Below, piece by piece: positions 57,436-64,000 of a stretch of DNA of 64,000 bases (its first letter is position 1; every line of letters begins with the position of its first letter). Where the stretch lies: positions 310,001-374,000 of the forward strand of contig NZ_LR134510.1 of the NCBI RefSeq assembly GCF_900638385.1. The letters run 5' to 3'. The position numbers and the translations under genes were made by a program. The DNA comes from Actinobacillus delphinicola (GTDB lineage Bacteria > Pseudomonadota > Gammaproteobacteria > Enterobacterales > Pasteurellaceae). The notes beneath the pieces were generated by a model. That model made no database searches. It was not told the origin of the DNA and was given only the letters and a program-made list of their open reading frames with translations.

Positions 57436-58191
57436 ATGAATAATCGTCATCTTGAAACGATTTTAAATGAAAAATTGAATATCAATGCCATTCGTGACTA
57501 CGGCCCTAATGGTTTGCAAGTCGAAGGTAAAAAAGACATAAAAAAAATTATTACAGGTGTTACTGCCTGCCAAGCTCTACTCGACTATGCTGTTAGCCAA
57601 AATGCCGATGCAATAATCGTACATCACGGTTATTTTTGGAAAAATGAGGACCCACGCCTTATTGGTATGAAAGGTAAACGCATTAAAACGTTAATGCAAC
57701 ATGATATCAATCTCTATGCTTACCATTTACCACTTGATGTGCATCCTGAATTAGGTAATAACGCACAATTGGCTATGTTACTTGGTTTAAATACCCTGCA
57801 ACCTCTTGAAGATAAAACACCTAGCATTCCAGTTTGGGGAGAATTTGATACCCCTATTTCTCCAGCAGAACTACAAATACGTTTACAAAATTTGCTTGGG
57901 CAAACGCCACTAACTAGCCACGATAACGCTCCAACGCAAATCAAACGCCTTGGTTTATGTACAGGTGGCGGTCAAGACTATATTGATCTTGCTGCATTAA
58001 AAGGTATGGATGCTTACCTCACTGGTGAAGTATCCGAACGCACCATCCACTCCGCTCGCGAACAAGGCATTCACTTCTACGCAGGCGGTCATCACGCAAC
58101 CGAACGCTACGGTATCATGGCGCTCGGTAAATGGCTCGCCGAAAACTACGATGTAGATGTCGAATTTAAAGATATCCCAAACCCAGCATAA
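57436..58191 (+). CDS. ybgI: Nif3-family dinuclear metal protein YbgI
   Basis: A 251-residue GTP cyclohydrolase-1-type-2/NIF3 protein. I begin at ATG 57436, with AAGGATCAGGA before it; a longer TTG/ATG frame from 57379 would run through the ACGCC element. Metal-binding HHGYFW near residue 67, AYHLPLDVHPELGNN near 95, and the C-terminal GGHHATER histidines are present. E. coli YbgI has 247 residues. Its cellular job is unresolved, though it is linked to DNA repair and hydrolase activity. Confidence 0.93.
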   Translation: MNNRHLETILNEKLNINAIRDYGPNGLQVEGKKDIKKIITGVTACQALLDYAVSQNADAIIVHHGYFWKNEDPRLIGMKGKRIKTLMQHDINLYAYHLPLDVHPELGNNAQLAMLLGLNTLQPLEDKTPSIPVWGEFDTPISPAELQIRLQNLLGQTPLTSHDNAPTQIKRLGLCTGGGQDYIDLAALKGMDAYLTGEVSERTIHSAREQGIHFYAGGHHATERYGIMALGKWLAENYDVDVEFKDIPNPA

Positions 58192-58192
58192 T

Positions 58193-58220
58193 AAAAAACC
58201 GCCTCATGGCGGTTTTTTTA
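58193..58220 (+). terminator. Rho-independent terminator after ybgI
   Basis: AAAAAACCGCC, TCAT, GGCGGTTTTTTT, convergent with the next gene and likely bidirectional. Confidence 0.92.
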
Positions 58221-58223
58221 TTA

Positions 58224-59567
58224 TCAGAATTTATTTTTGTGCCAGGTAAGCGTATTCCCATCATTAGCTACAGTCAACCTCGAACTACTGAGTAATTTTT
58301 CATAAATATATTGGCAAGCAATATCAAAATACTCCTTAGATATTGTTTTTGTAATCACACTTGGGATATTTCTGAATAATGTTAATTTAGTTTTAGGATA
58401 ATGCCCTCTACTATGAATATAATCACAATATCTGTTATATGAGCTAATAAGCTCTTTAGTTTCAGTAATACTACTATCACTATTAACTAACCATTGTAAT
58501 TTTGTGTTATTCTGCCGTACAAGCCCTTCTTTTTTAAACATTGAGCAGCAATAATCTGAATATGATTGTATTTGTTCTGTAGTAAGTTCTATAAGTCCTA
58601 AAAGAAATATCCCTCGTAATCTAACACGTATCACGTTATGTAATGCTGTTATACTACCAGGTAAATTACAGGTCCGTAAAAAGGACTCTTTCAATCCTAA
58701 ATAAAATGTTTCTTTAGAACATCCAGTGTTAATCGTTGATCCAGGAATGATCTCCACTTTTTCTTGTAAAACGCTTTCTATATTAGACGCATTAATTTTA
58801 CCTTCATCCTCTACAACGACAGGCTCTGGTTTATTTGTGTTTCCAGGTACAGCCACACACTCAATATTAAACGATTCTTGTGGCTCAACAGGTGGCTTTT
58901 GATTATTAACAACAGGCTGTCTCGTTTCCTTTTTAGATAATTCAAAACCATCTAATACTACTTCACCATCAACTTCCTTAGCAAGATTACATTTTACTAA
59001 ACCACCAATAAAATTATCATAAAAACGTAATTTACGTTCTTCGTTCGTATCCAAAGATAGATCAGATAAAAACTTATCCAAAAATACTTTTAGTTGCAGA
59101 TATGTTTGCTCAGAATACTTTACTGTATAGGGTCTTGGCGTAATGATAGGCTGTTCAGGAACATTTGTCTTTGCAGGTTTTGGAAGAGACTCTGCTGTTG
59201 GGGAAGGTGAGTTCTTAGGTGGAAGTGCAATTTTGGCTATACGCCCATGTTTGGTCAATGTTTTACAAATGCCTTCATAGCCCCTATCTTGTGAAAGAAT
59301 ATGGAACTCAATAGTTTTATCAACAGTCGCATCTAAACGACCGAGATCTAAAGCAATATGAAAATCTAAATTATTTTTTGCACAATCGGAAATTTTTATA
59401 AAATCGACATTTCTTAAATCATCCCATTCCTCTGGAAACGTAAAACTACATTGTTTTGCACCAATATAAACAAAGATTTTACTATAATCATTCCAATTTA
59501 TTTCTGATTTAAGAATTGGCGAATCTAATGTGCCGACATTCTCATAATCTACAAATGCGTAATTCAA
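58224..59567 (-). CDS. PIN/NYN-domain putative RNase with three wHTH-like modules
   Basis: A 447-residue protein that I do not recognise as a named gene. Residues 1-115 form a PIN/NYN-like nuclease fold: AFVDYEN (D7, E9, N10), NNLDFHIALDLG (D68, D74) and SQDRGYEG (D94) supply the acidic metal site. A proline-rich linker (116-145) follows. Then come three regions of similar size (about 150-215, 285-360, 370-447), each helical and ending in a hairpin such as KLQWLVN or TLTWHKN, like winged-helix or LOTUS-type RNA-binding modules. The start is TTG with an AGAGG ribosome site. It stands alone between ybgI and ychJ and looks like accessory cargo, possibly defence or RNA decay. Confidence 0.75.
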   Translation of the reverse strand: MNYAFVDYENVGTLDSPILKSEINWNDYSKIFVYIGAKQCSFTFPEEWDDLRNVDFIKISDCAKNNLDFHIALDLGRLDATVDKTIEFHILSQDRGYEGICKTLTKHGRIAKIALPPKNSPSPTAESLPKPAKTNVPEQPIITPRPYTVKYSEQTYLQLKVFLDKFLSDLSLDTNEERKLRFYDNFIGGLVKCNLAKEVDGEVVLDGFELSKKETRQPVVNNQKPPVEPQESFNIECVAVPGNTNKPEPVVVEDEGKINASNIESVLQEKVEIIPGSTINTGCSKETFYLGLKESFLRTCNLPGSITALHNVIRVRLRGIFLLGLIELTTEQIQSYSDYCCSMFKKEGLVRQNNTKLQWLVNSDSSITETKELISSYNRYCDYIHSRGHYPKTKLTLFRNIPSVITKTISKEYFDIACQYIYEKLLSSSRLTVANDGNTLTWHKNKF

Positions 59568-59706
59568 ATTTACCTCTATTTTTAACTAATTAGAAAGAGG
59601 CATTATATACTCATTGAACAAAAAAAAAACAATACATAAAAATAATTACCTTCTCGAAGTAGTTCATTCTATGTATTGTATAATTTACATAATAAAAATC
59701 TGCTAA

Positions 59707-60183
59707 TTATGAATAAAACTCACGCAGTAACTTTCCACAACAAAGTTTAAATTTGCGTCCACTTCCACAAACGCAAGGGGATTTCTCAGCAGGGAGATTT
59801 AATGTAGGATCAAGAAAATAAATACGTCCATTTTGATGAATAAATAATGATTTTTCGTGATGAATTTCATCAACACCGTCTTGTGCAAAATAAGCTTCAA
59901 ATTCGACACTACTTTTATTTTTAGCAAATTCGTCTTGCACTTTTAACACACAAAGCCCTTGCCATTGCTTTTCTTGCGCCCATTTTTTTAGCGCTGCGAT
60001 ATCCATTGCAGATTGTTGACGTGGAAAGGTGGTTTTTACAATATAATCAATATTCCCTAAAACAAAGGCACTATAACGGGAACGCATTAAGCTTTCGGCA
60101 TCTGGCGCATCTTCGCCTAGATGATAAGGTTGGCAACAATCTTGGTAGGTTTTTCCCGACTGACAGGGACATGCTTCGCCCAT
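59707..60183 (-). CDS. ychJ: YchJ family SEC-C protein (UPF0225)
   Basis: A 158-residue YchJ-family protein with a SEC-C zinc motif at both ends: CPCQSGKTYQDCC near residue 5 and CVCGSGRKFKLCC near 139. The central NTF2-like domain includes LMRSRYSAF near residue 30. I start at ATG 60183; a start four codons upstream is possible. E. coli YchJ has a similar length. Function unknown. Confidence 0.9.
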   Translation of the reverse strand: MGEACPCQSGKTYQDCCQPYHLGEDAPDAESLMRSRYSAFVLGNIDYIVKTTFPRQQSAMDIAALKKWAQEKQWQGLCVLKVQDEFAKNKSSVEFEAYFAQDGVDEIHHEKSLFIHQNGRIYFLDPTLNLPAEKSPCVCGSGRKFKLCCGKLLREFYS

Positions 60184-60335
60184 AATACTCCTCACAGAAC
60201 TATCAAAAAATAACGATATCTCTTACATATCGTCGTGATAAAAAATTATACCAATTAAGTGTATCAATAATGCCACTTCTTACGATTTTTTTGTAGTAAT
60301 TTATTTTTATCCGTCTACAATACTTTTCTTTAACC

Positions 60336-60376
60336 GTGTGGTTCGCAACCCTCCCACTTTAAAAAACTAGGAAAAT
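60336..60376 (+). promoter_or_regulatory. preQ1-I riboswitch upstream of queC
   Basis: GTGG (60338-60341) pairs with CCAC (60354-60357) around TTCGCAACCCTC. The A-rich tail AAAAAACTAGG ends in AGG (60369-60371), which pairs with loop CCT (60350-60352), completing an H-type pseudoknot. The GGTTCGC loop start, the A-tract and the CTAGG tail follow the preQ1-I consensus closely. AGG is also the Shine-Dalgarno 7 bases before queC, so ligand binding should block translation of the queuosine operon. Confidence 0.82.
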
Positions 60377-60378
60377 AT

Positions 60379-61047
60379 ATGAATTTTTTAAATCCAAACC
60401 ATAATCGTAAAGCATTAGTCATTTTTTCTGGCGGACAAGACTCCACCACCTGTTTATTACAAGCGATTGCTGATTATGGTGTTGAAAATGTCGAAACCGT
60501 GACTTTTGCCTATGGTCAACGTCATGCGATTGAACTTGAAAAAGCCAAATGGATTGCTCAAGATCTTGGGGTAAAACAAACGTTTATCGATACCAGTTTA
60601 ATGAAAGCCATTACCCATAACGCTTTAATGAGCGAACAAGAAATCAAAACAGGCGATAATGGTTTACCGAATACCTTTGTTGATGGACGTAATGCGTTAT
60701 TCTTACTCTATGCGGCAATCTATGCAAAAGGGCAAGGCATTAGCGACATCATTACGGGCGTGTGTGAAACCGATTTTAGTGGCTATCCAGATTGTCGTGA
60801 TGTGTTTATTAAATCAATGAATGTGACATTAAATCTTGCGATGGCATATGATTTTCGCATTATCACCCCACTAATGTACTTAACTAAAGCGCAAACTTGG
60901 CAAATGGCAGATGAACTGGGACAACTAGACTACGTTCGCCATCACACTCATACCTGCTATATGGGTGTTGAGGGTGGTTGTGGTGAATGCCCAAGTTGTA
61001 AATTACGTGAAAAAGGCTTAGCAGAATATCTTGCAAGTAAAAAATAA
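60379..61047 (+). CDS. queC: 7-cyano-7-deazaguanine synthase QueC
   Basis: Makes preQ0 from 7-carboxy-7-deazaguanine with ATP and ammonia. The PP-loop motif SGGQDSTT is at residues 17-24 and the C-terminal zinc cysteines are in [19 protein letters not shown]. Length of 222 is close to the family. It leads queC-queD-queE under a preQ1 riboswitch. Confidence 0.97.
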   Translation: MNFLNPNHNRKALVIFSGGQDSTTCLLQAIADYGVENVETVTFAYGQRHAIELEKAKWIAQDLGVKQTFIDTSLMKAITHNALMSEQEIKTGDNGLPNTFVDGRNALFLLYAAIYAKGQGISDIITGVCETDFSGYPDCRDVFIKSMNVTLNLAMAYDFRIITPLMYLTKAQTWQMADELGQLDYVRHHTHTCYMGVEGGCGECPSCKLREKGLAEYLASKK

Positions 61048-61057
61048 GGAATGATTG

Positions 61058-61486
61058 ATGTTTAGAATTAGTAAAGAATTTAGTTTTGATATGGCTCATC
61101 TTTTAGATGGTCATGATGGTAAATGCAAAAATCTACACGGTCACACTTATAAATTGCAAGTCGAATTAAGCGGTAATCTGGTACAAGATGGACCAAAATC
61201 AGGTATGGTCGCAGATTTTAGCGAAGTGAAAACGGTTGTAAAAGGTTTATTGCTCGATCATATGGATCATGCATTCATTTATGATGAAAACAGCGAACGT
61301 GAGCAAAAAATTGCACGCTTACTTCAAGAGCTCAATTCAAAAACATTTGCCCTTCCGTGTCGCAGTACAGCAGAAAATATGGCCCATTTTATGTTTACCC
61401 AATTAAAACAACATAGCCAACTTCCGATTAGTGCGATTCGTCTTTGGGAAACCCCAACTTCTTTTTGTGAATATCGTGAGGATTAA
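61058..61486 (+). CDS. queD: 6-carboxytetrahydropterin synthase QueD
   Basis: Converts dihydroneopterin triphosphate to 6-carboxytetrahydropterin, the first committed step to queuosine. H14, H27 and H29 (HLLDGHDGKCKNLHGH) are the zinc ligands and C23 is the catalytic cysteine. I start at ATG 61058; a TTG one codon earlier exists. Length is 142. The stop overlaps the queE ATG (TAATG). Confidence 0.95.
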   Translation: MFRISKEFSFDMAHLLDGHDGKCKNLHGHTYKLQVELSGNLVQDGPKSGMVADFSEVKTVVKGLLLDHMDHAFIYDENSEREQKIARLLQELNSKTFALPCRSTAENMAHFMFTQLKQHSQLPISAIRLWETPTSFCEYRED

Positions 61487-62124
61487 TGCAAAATTTAGTG
61501 GATCCAAGCTATGCGATCGTAGAGATCTTTGAGAGCTTACAAGGCGAAGGTGCAAATTGTGGTATGCCTGCAATTTTCTTACGTTTTGGCAAGTGTAATC
61601 TCCGTTGCACCTGGTGTGATACGCCATACGAAGAATATCAAAGCATGACAATGTCAGAAATTTTAACGAAAATTGAGGCGTTTAATGCTAAAAATATTAT
61701 CGTAACGGGTGGTGAACCTGCCGTTGTACCAAACATTGACATTATCTTACAGGCTCTTAAAAAACGTGGCTACTTTCTTGCCATTGAAACCAATGGTTTA
61801 CAGGAAGTTCCCGCTGAAATTGATTACATTGCCACAAGCCCAAAAGCACAATATGCAAAAATGTATGCAAAACAATGTCTTTCGCATGCTGATGAAGTGC
61901 GTATCGTGGTGGATGATAAAGATAACCCAGAGAAATTTGTGCAATTTTGTGAATTTATTCGTGCCAATATTCCTGCACGTTTTTATTTCCTTTCCCCTTG
62001 CGATAACGAGGGTGAAATGAATTTACATCAAACATTAAATTATCTCGGCAAACTCAATCAAAACCATTCTGAAATGCCGTGGCTTTTGAGTTTACAAACT
62101 CATAAATTAGTCGGCATTGAATAA
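61486..62124 (+). CDS. queE: 7-carboxy-7-deazaguanine synthase QueE
   Basis: Radical SAM enzyme contracting carboxytetrahydropterin to 7-carboxy-7-deazaguanine. The cluster cysteines C37, C41 and C44 form CNLRCTWC, with VTGGEP following. Length is 212. It ends the que operon. An ACGCC element lies inside the gene at 61657-61682, reading on the minus strand. Confidence 0.95.
   Translation: MQNLVDPSYAIVEIFESLQGEGANCGMPAIFLRFGKCNLRCTWCDTPYEEYQSMTMSEILTKIEAFNAKNIIVTGGEPAVVPNIDIILQALKKRGYFLAIETNGLQEVPAEIDYIATSPKAQYAKMYAKQCLSHADEVRIVVDDKDNPEKFVQFCEFIRANIPARFYFLSPCDNEGEMNLHQTLNYLGKLNQNHSEMPWLLSLQTHKLVGIE
61657..61682 (-). repeat. ACGCC/AT-tract element inside queE
   Basis: Minus strand: ACGCCTCAATTTTC, GTT, AAAATTTC. 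It matches the best intergenic copies base for base across the AT part, within a translated region. Confidence 0.7.
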
Positions 62125-62128
62125 TAAC

Positions 62129-62155
62129 AAAGGACGGGAAACCGTCCTTTTTCTT
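62129..62155 (+). terminator. Rho-independent terminator after queE
   Basis: AAAGGACGG, GAAA, CCGTCCTTTTT. GAAA tetraloop and T-rich end. Confidence 0.92.
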
Positions 62156-62161
62156 TACAAA

Positions 62162-62189
62162 CACGCCTCAATTTTCCCCAAAATTTATG
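62162..62189 (+). repeat. ACGCC/AT-tract element between queE and mfd
   Basis: CACGCCTCAATTTTC, CCC, AAAATTTATG. It follows a complete terminator between convergent genes. Confidence 0.7.
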
Positions 62190-62191
62190 TA

Positions 62192-64000
62192 CTATTTGAG
62201 TGCAGCGAGGAGATCTTGCATAAACCGCAAACGGGCCTCCCGATTTTCCAAATCTTGCGTAAAGCGGAATTTTGTTTGCCCATCAAATCGATATACTTTA
62301 GGGTCTTGCTGAATCAGTGCAAGGAACTTCATCGGATCAAGATCAGCATTCGGATAAAACTCAATAAAACCGCCTTTATCATTCATCTGAATCCGTTTAA
62401 TCCCCATGTCCTTACTTTGCAAACGCAATAAAGCAATATTGAATAAGTTCTTCACAGGTTCTGGCAATAATCCAAAACGATCGATCAATTCAACTTTTAG
62501 TTCATCAAGTTCTGCAGCACTTTCGGCACTCGCAATCCGTTTATAGAAAGATAACCGCATATTTACATCACCTAAATATTCTTTAGGAATTAAGGCAGGC
62601 ATACCTAAATCAATTTCACTTTGGTTACCTGTTAATTCATTTAATGTCGGTTCTTTCCCACTTTGTAACGCTTTCACCGCATTTTCGAGCAGATCCATAT
62701 AAAGACCAAAACCGATACTTTCAATTTGTCCGCTTTGCTCATCGCCAAGTAATTCCCCTGCTCCACGAATTTCTAAATCTTGTGTGGCTAATAAGAACCC
62801 TGCACCGAGCGTATCAAGGCTTTCTAGTGCTTCTAAACGTTTACGTGCATCCGTACTCATTAATTTAGGCGGAGGCGTGAGCATGTAAGCATAAGCTTGA
62901 TGATGAGAACGGCCGACTCGCCCACGTAATTGATGCAATTGTGCTAAACCGAATTTATCCGCACGTTCGATAATAATCGTATTCGCTGTTGGAATATCGA
63001 TTCCTGTTTCAATGATGGTTGAACAAACTAATACATTAAAGCGTTGATGATGGAAATCCGTCATCACGCGCTCTAATTCACGTTTATGCATTTGTCCATG
63101 TCCGACTATAACTCGTGCTTCTGGCACCAGTTTTGCGACTTCTTCGGCACAATTTTCAATACTTGCAACATCATTATGTAAATAATAAACTTGCCCACCA
63201 CGCATAATTTCACGCAAAATTGCCTCACGGATAAGATTATCGTCCTTTTCACGAACAAAGGTTTTCACGGTTAAACGGCGTGCGGGTGGCGTGGAGATGA
63301 TAGATAAATCACGAATCCCATTCATCGCCATATTCAACGTCCGTGGAATTGGCGTGGCGGTAAGCGTTAAAATATCAACATTCGCTCGCAACGCTTTAAT
63401 CGTTTCTTTTTGGCGTACACCGAATCGATGCTCTTCATCAATAATCAATAAACCAAGATCTTTAAATTTCACGTCTTCTTGCAGGACTTTATGTGTCCCC
63501 ACCAAAATATCGACCTTACCCTCTGCCAGATCCGCTAGAATTTGTTTTTCAGCTTTGCCTGAATTAAATCGTGATAACATTGCGACATTAATTGGCAGAT
63601 CCGCAAAACGATCACGGAACGTTTCATAATGCTGTTTGGCTAATAAGGTTGTTGGCACAAGCACTGCAACTTGTTTGTGATTCATCACCGCTAAAAAGGC
63701 AGCCCGAATTGCAACTTCCGTCTTACCGAACCCCACATCCCCACAGATCAAACGATCCATAGCTTTAGCTTGTGCCATATCACTGATGACAGCATCGATC
63801 GCACGTTTTTGATCATCGGTTTCCTCAAAAGGGAAACTTGCAGAAAATTGTTGGAAAGCCTCACGATCATATTCAAACGCAAAACCTTTTTTCAATTCAC
63901 GTTGTGCATAGACATCCAAAAGTTCTGCAGCAACATCTCGAATTTTCTCAATCGCTTTCGCTCTGGCTTTTGCCCAGTTATCACTTCCCAATTTATGTAA
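62192..64000 (-). CDS. mfd: Transcription-repair coupling factor Mfd, N-terminus outside window
   Basis: Superfamily 2 DNA translocase that removes stalled RNA polymerase and recruits nucleotide excision repair. The open frame reaches the window's right edge (LHKLGSDNW at its visible start), so only about the C-terminal 600 of about 1150 residues are here. Walker A is CGDVGFGKTE, Walker B DEEH, and helicase motifs TATPIPRTL, VCSTIIETGIDIP and QLRGRVGR are intact, followed by the TRG and C-terminal domain 7. Confidence 0.97.
   Translation of the reverse strand, partial: LHKLGSDNWAKARAKAIEKIRDVAAELLDVYAQRELKKGFAFEYDREAFQQFSASFPFEETDDQKRAIDAVISDMAQAKAMDRLICGDVGFGKTEVAIRAAFLAVMNHKQVAVLVPTTLLAKQHYETFRDRFADLPINVAMLSRFNSGKAEKQILADLAEGKVDILVGTHKVLQEDVKFKDLGLLIIDEEHRFGVRQKETIKALRANVDILTLTATPIPRTLNMAMNGIRDLSIISTPPARRLTVKTFVREKDDNLIREAILREIMRGGQVYYLHNDVASIENCAEEVAKLVPEARVIVGHGQMHKRELERVMTDFHHQRFNVLVCSTIIETGIDIPTANTIIIERADKFGLAQLHQLRGRVGRSHHQAYAYMLTPPPKLMSTDARKRLEALESLDTLGAGFLLATQDLEIRGAGELLGDEQSGQIESIGFGLYMDLLENAVKALQSGKEPTLNELTGNQSEIDLGMPALIPKEYLGDVNMRLSFYKRIASAESAAELDELKVELIDRFGLLPEPVKNLFNIALLRLQSKDMGIKRIQMNDKGGFIEFYPNADLDPMKFLALIQQDPKVYRFDGQTKFRFTQDLENREARLRFMQDLLAALK

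Noticed and set aside
1-64000. CRISPR arrays, insertion sequences, prophage, tRNA and rRNA genes
   Set aside because: Looked for and not seen. The only tandem arrays are the coding repeats of the adhesin.

Overview
The window is one stretch of a Pasteurellaceae chromosome, close to Haemophilus in gene content. Support comes from the low GC, the housekeeping proteins that align readily with Haemophilus and Escherichia families, opsX-type LOS heptosyltransferase, a YadA-anchored trimeric autotransporter with an extended signal peptide, and occasional Hin-type (AAGTGCGGT) and Apl-type (ACAAGCGGT) uptake-sequence cores. I cannot name the species. No rRNA, tRNA, CRISPR, prophage or insertion sequence was seen. 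Both ends cut genes: htpG lacks its C-terminus and mfd lacks its N-terminus.

Layout. 1-5.4 kb: htpG under a sigma-32 type promoter, a YqhD aldehyde reductase divergent from an OhrR-like MarR regulator, ppiB, cysS. 5.4-13.2 kb: an MscS channel, opsX, two tandem DUF4870-like membrane proteins, and tatC/tatB/tatA beside ubiB and ubiE. 13.2-17.4 kb: yhhQ behind a possible preQ1 riboswitch, two LOS-type glycosyltransferases, rhlB, and a 33-residue unannotated small protein. 17.4-23.3 kb: rho and the fatty-acid/phospholipid cluster yceD-rpmF-plsX-fabH-fabD-fabG, without acpP. 23.3-29.1 kb: the oppABCDF peptide importer. 29.1-35.3 kb: a giant trimeric autotransporter with nine 88-residue repeats, split by a one-base frameshift just before its membrane anchor, plus an AT-rich upstream gap. 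35.3-44.7 kb: EamA transporter, orn, rsgA, ptsH-ptsI-crr, prlC, yjjG, a YeeZ-like protein. 44.7-50.4 kb: a VirK-like protein, cmk, rpsA, ihfB, lapA, lapB, yciH, with pyrF missing from its usual place. 50.4-54.5 kb: an ornithine decarboxylase/antiporter acid-response unit (speFL-speF-potE) with an arrest-peptide leader. 54.5-64 kb: ptrA, ybgI, a lone PIN/NYN-domain protein, ychJ, the queuosine operon queC-queD-queE behind a preQ1-I riboswitch, and mfd.

The most unusual signal is not a gene. About 15 loci carry a short repeated element: a core ACGCC, three variable bases, ATTTTC, two to four variable bases, then AAAATTT. It sits mostly after gene ends, often as an inverted pair, but good copies also lie inside the coding sequences of ptrA, queE, the VirK-like gene and the end of the EamA gene. 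Its core plus two phased AT tracts has the architecture of Pasteurellaceae DNA uptake sequences, while the known uptake cores are almost absent here. A divergent uptake-signal dialect is my leading inference; a REP-like intergenic repeat is the main alternative.
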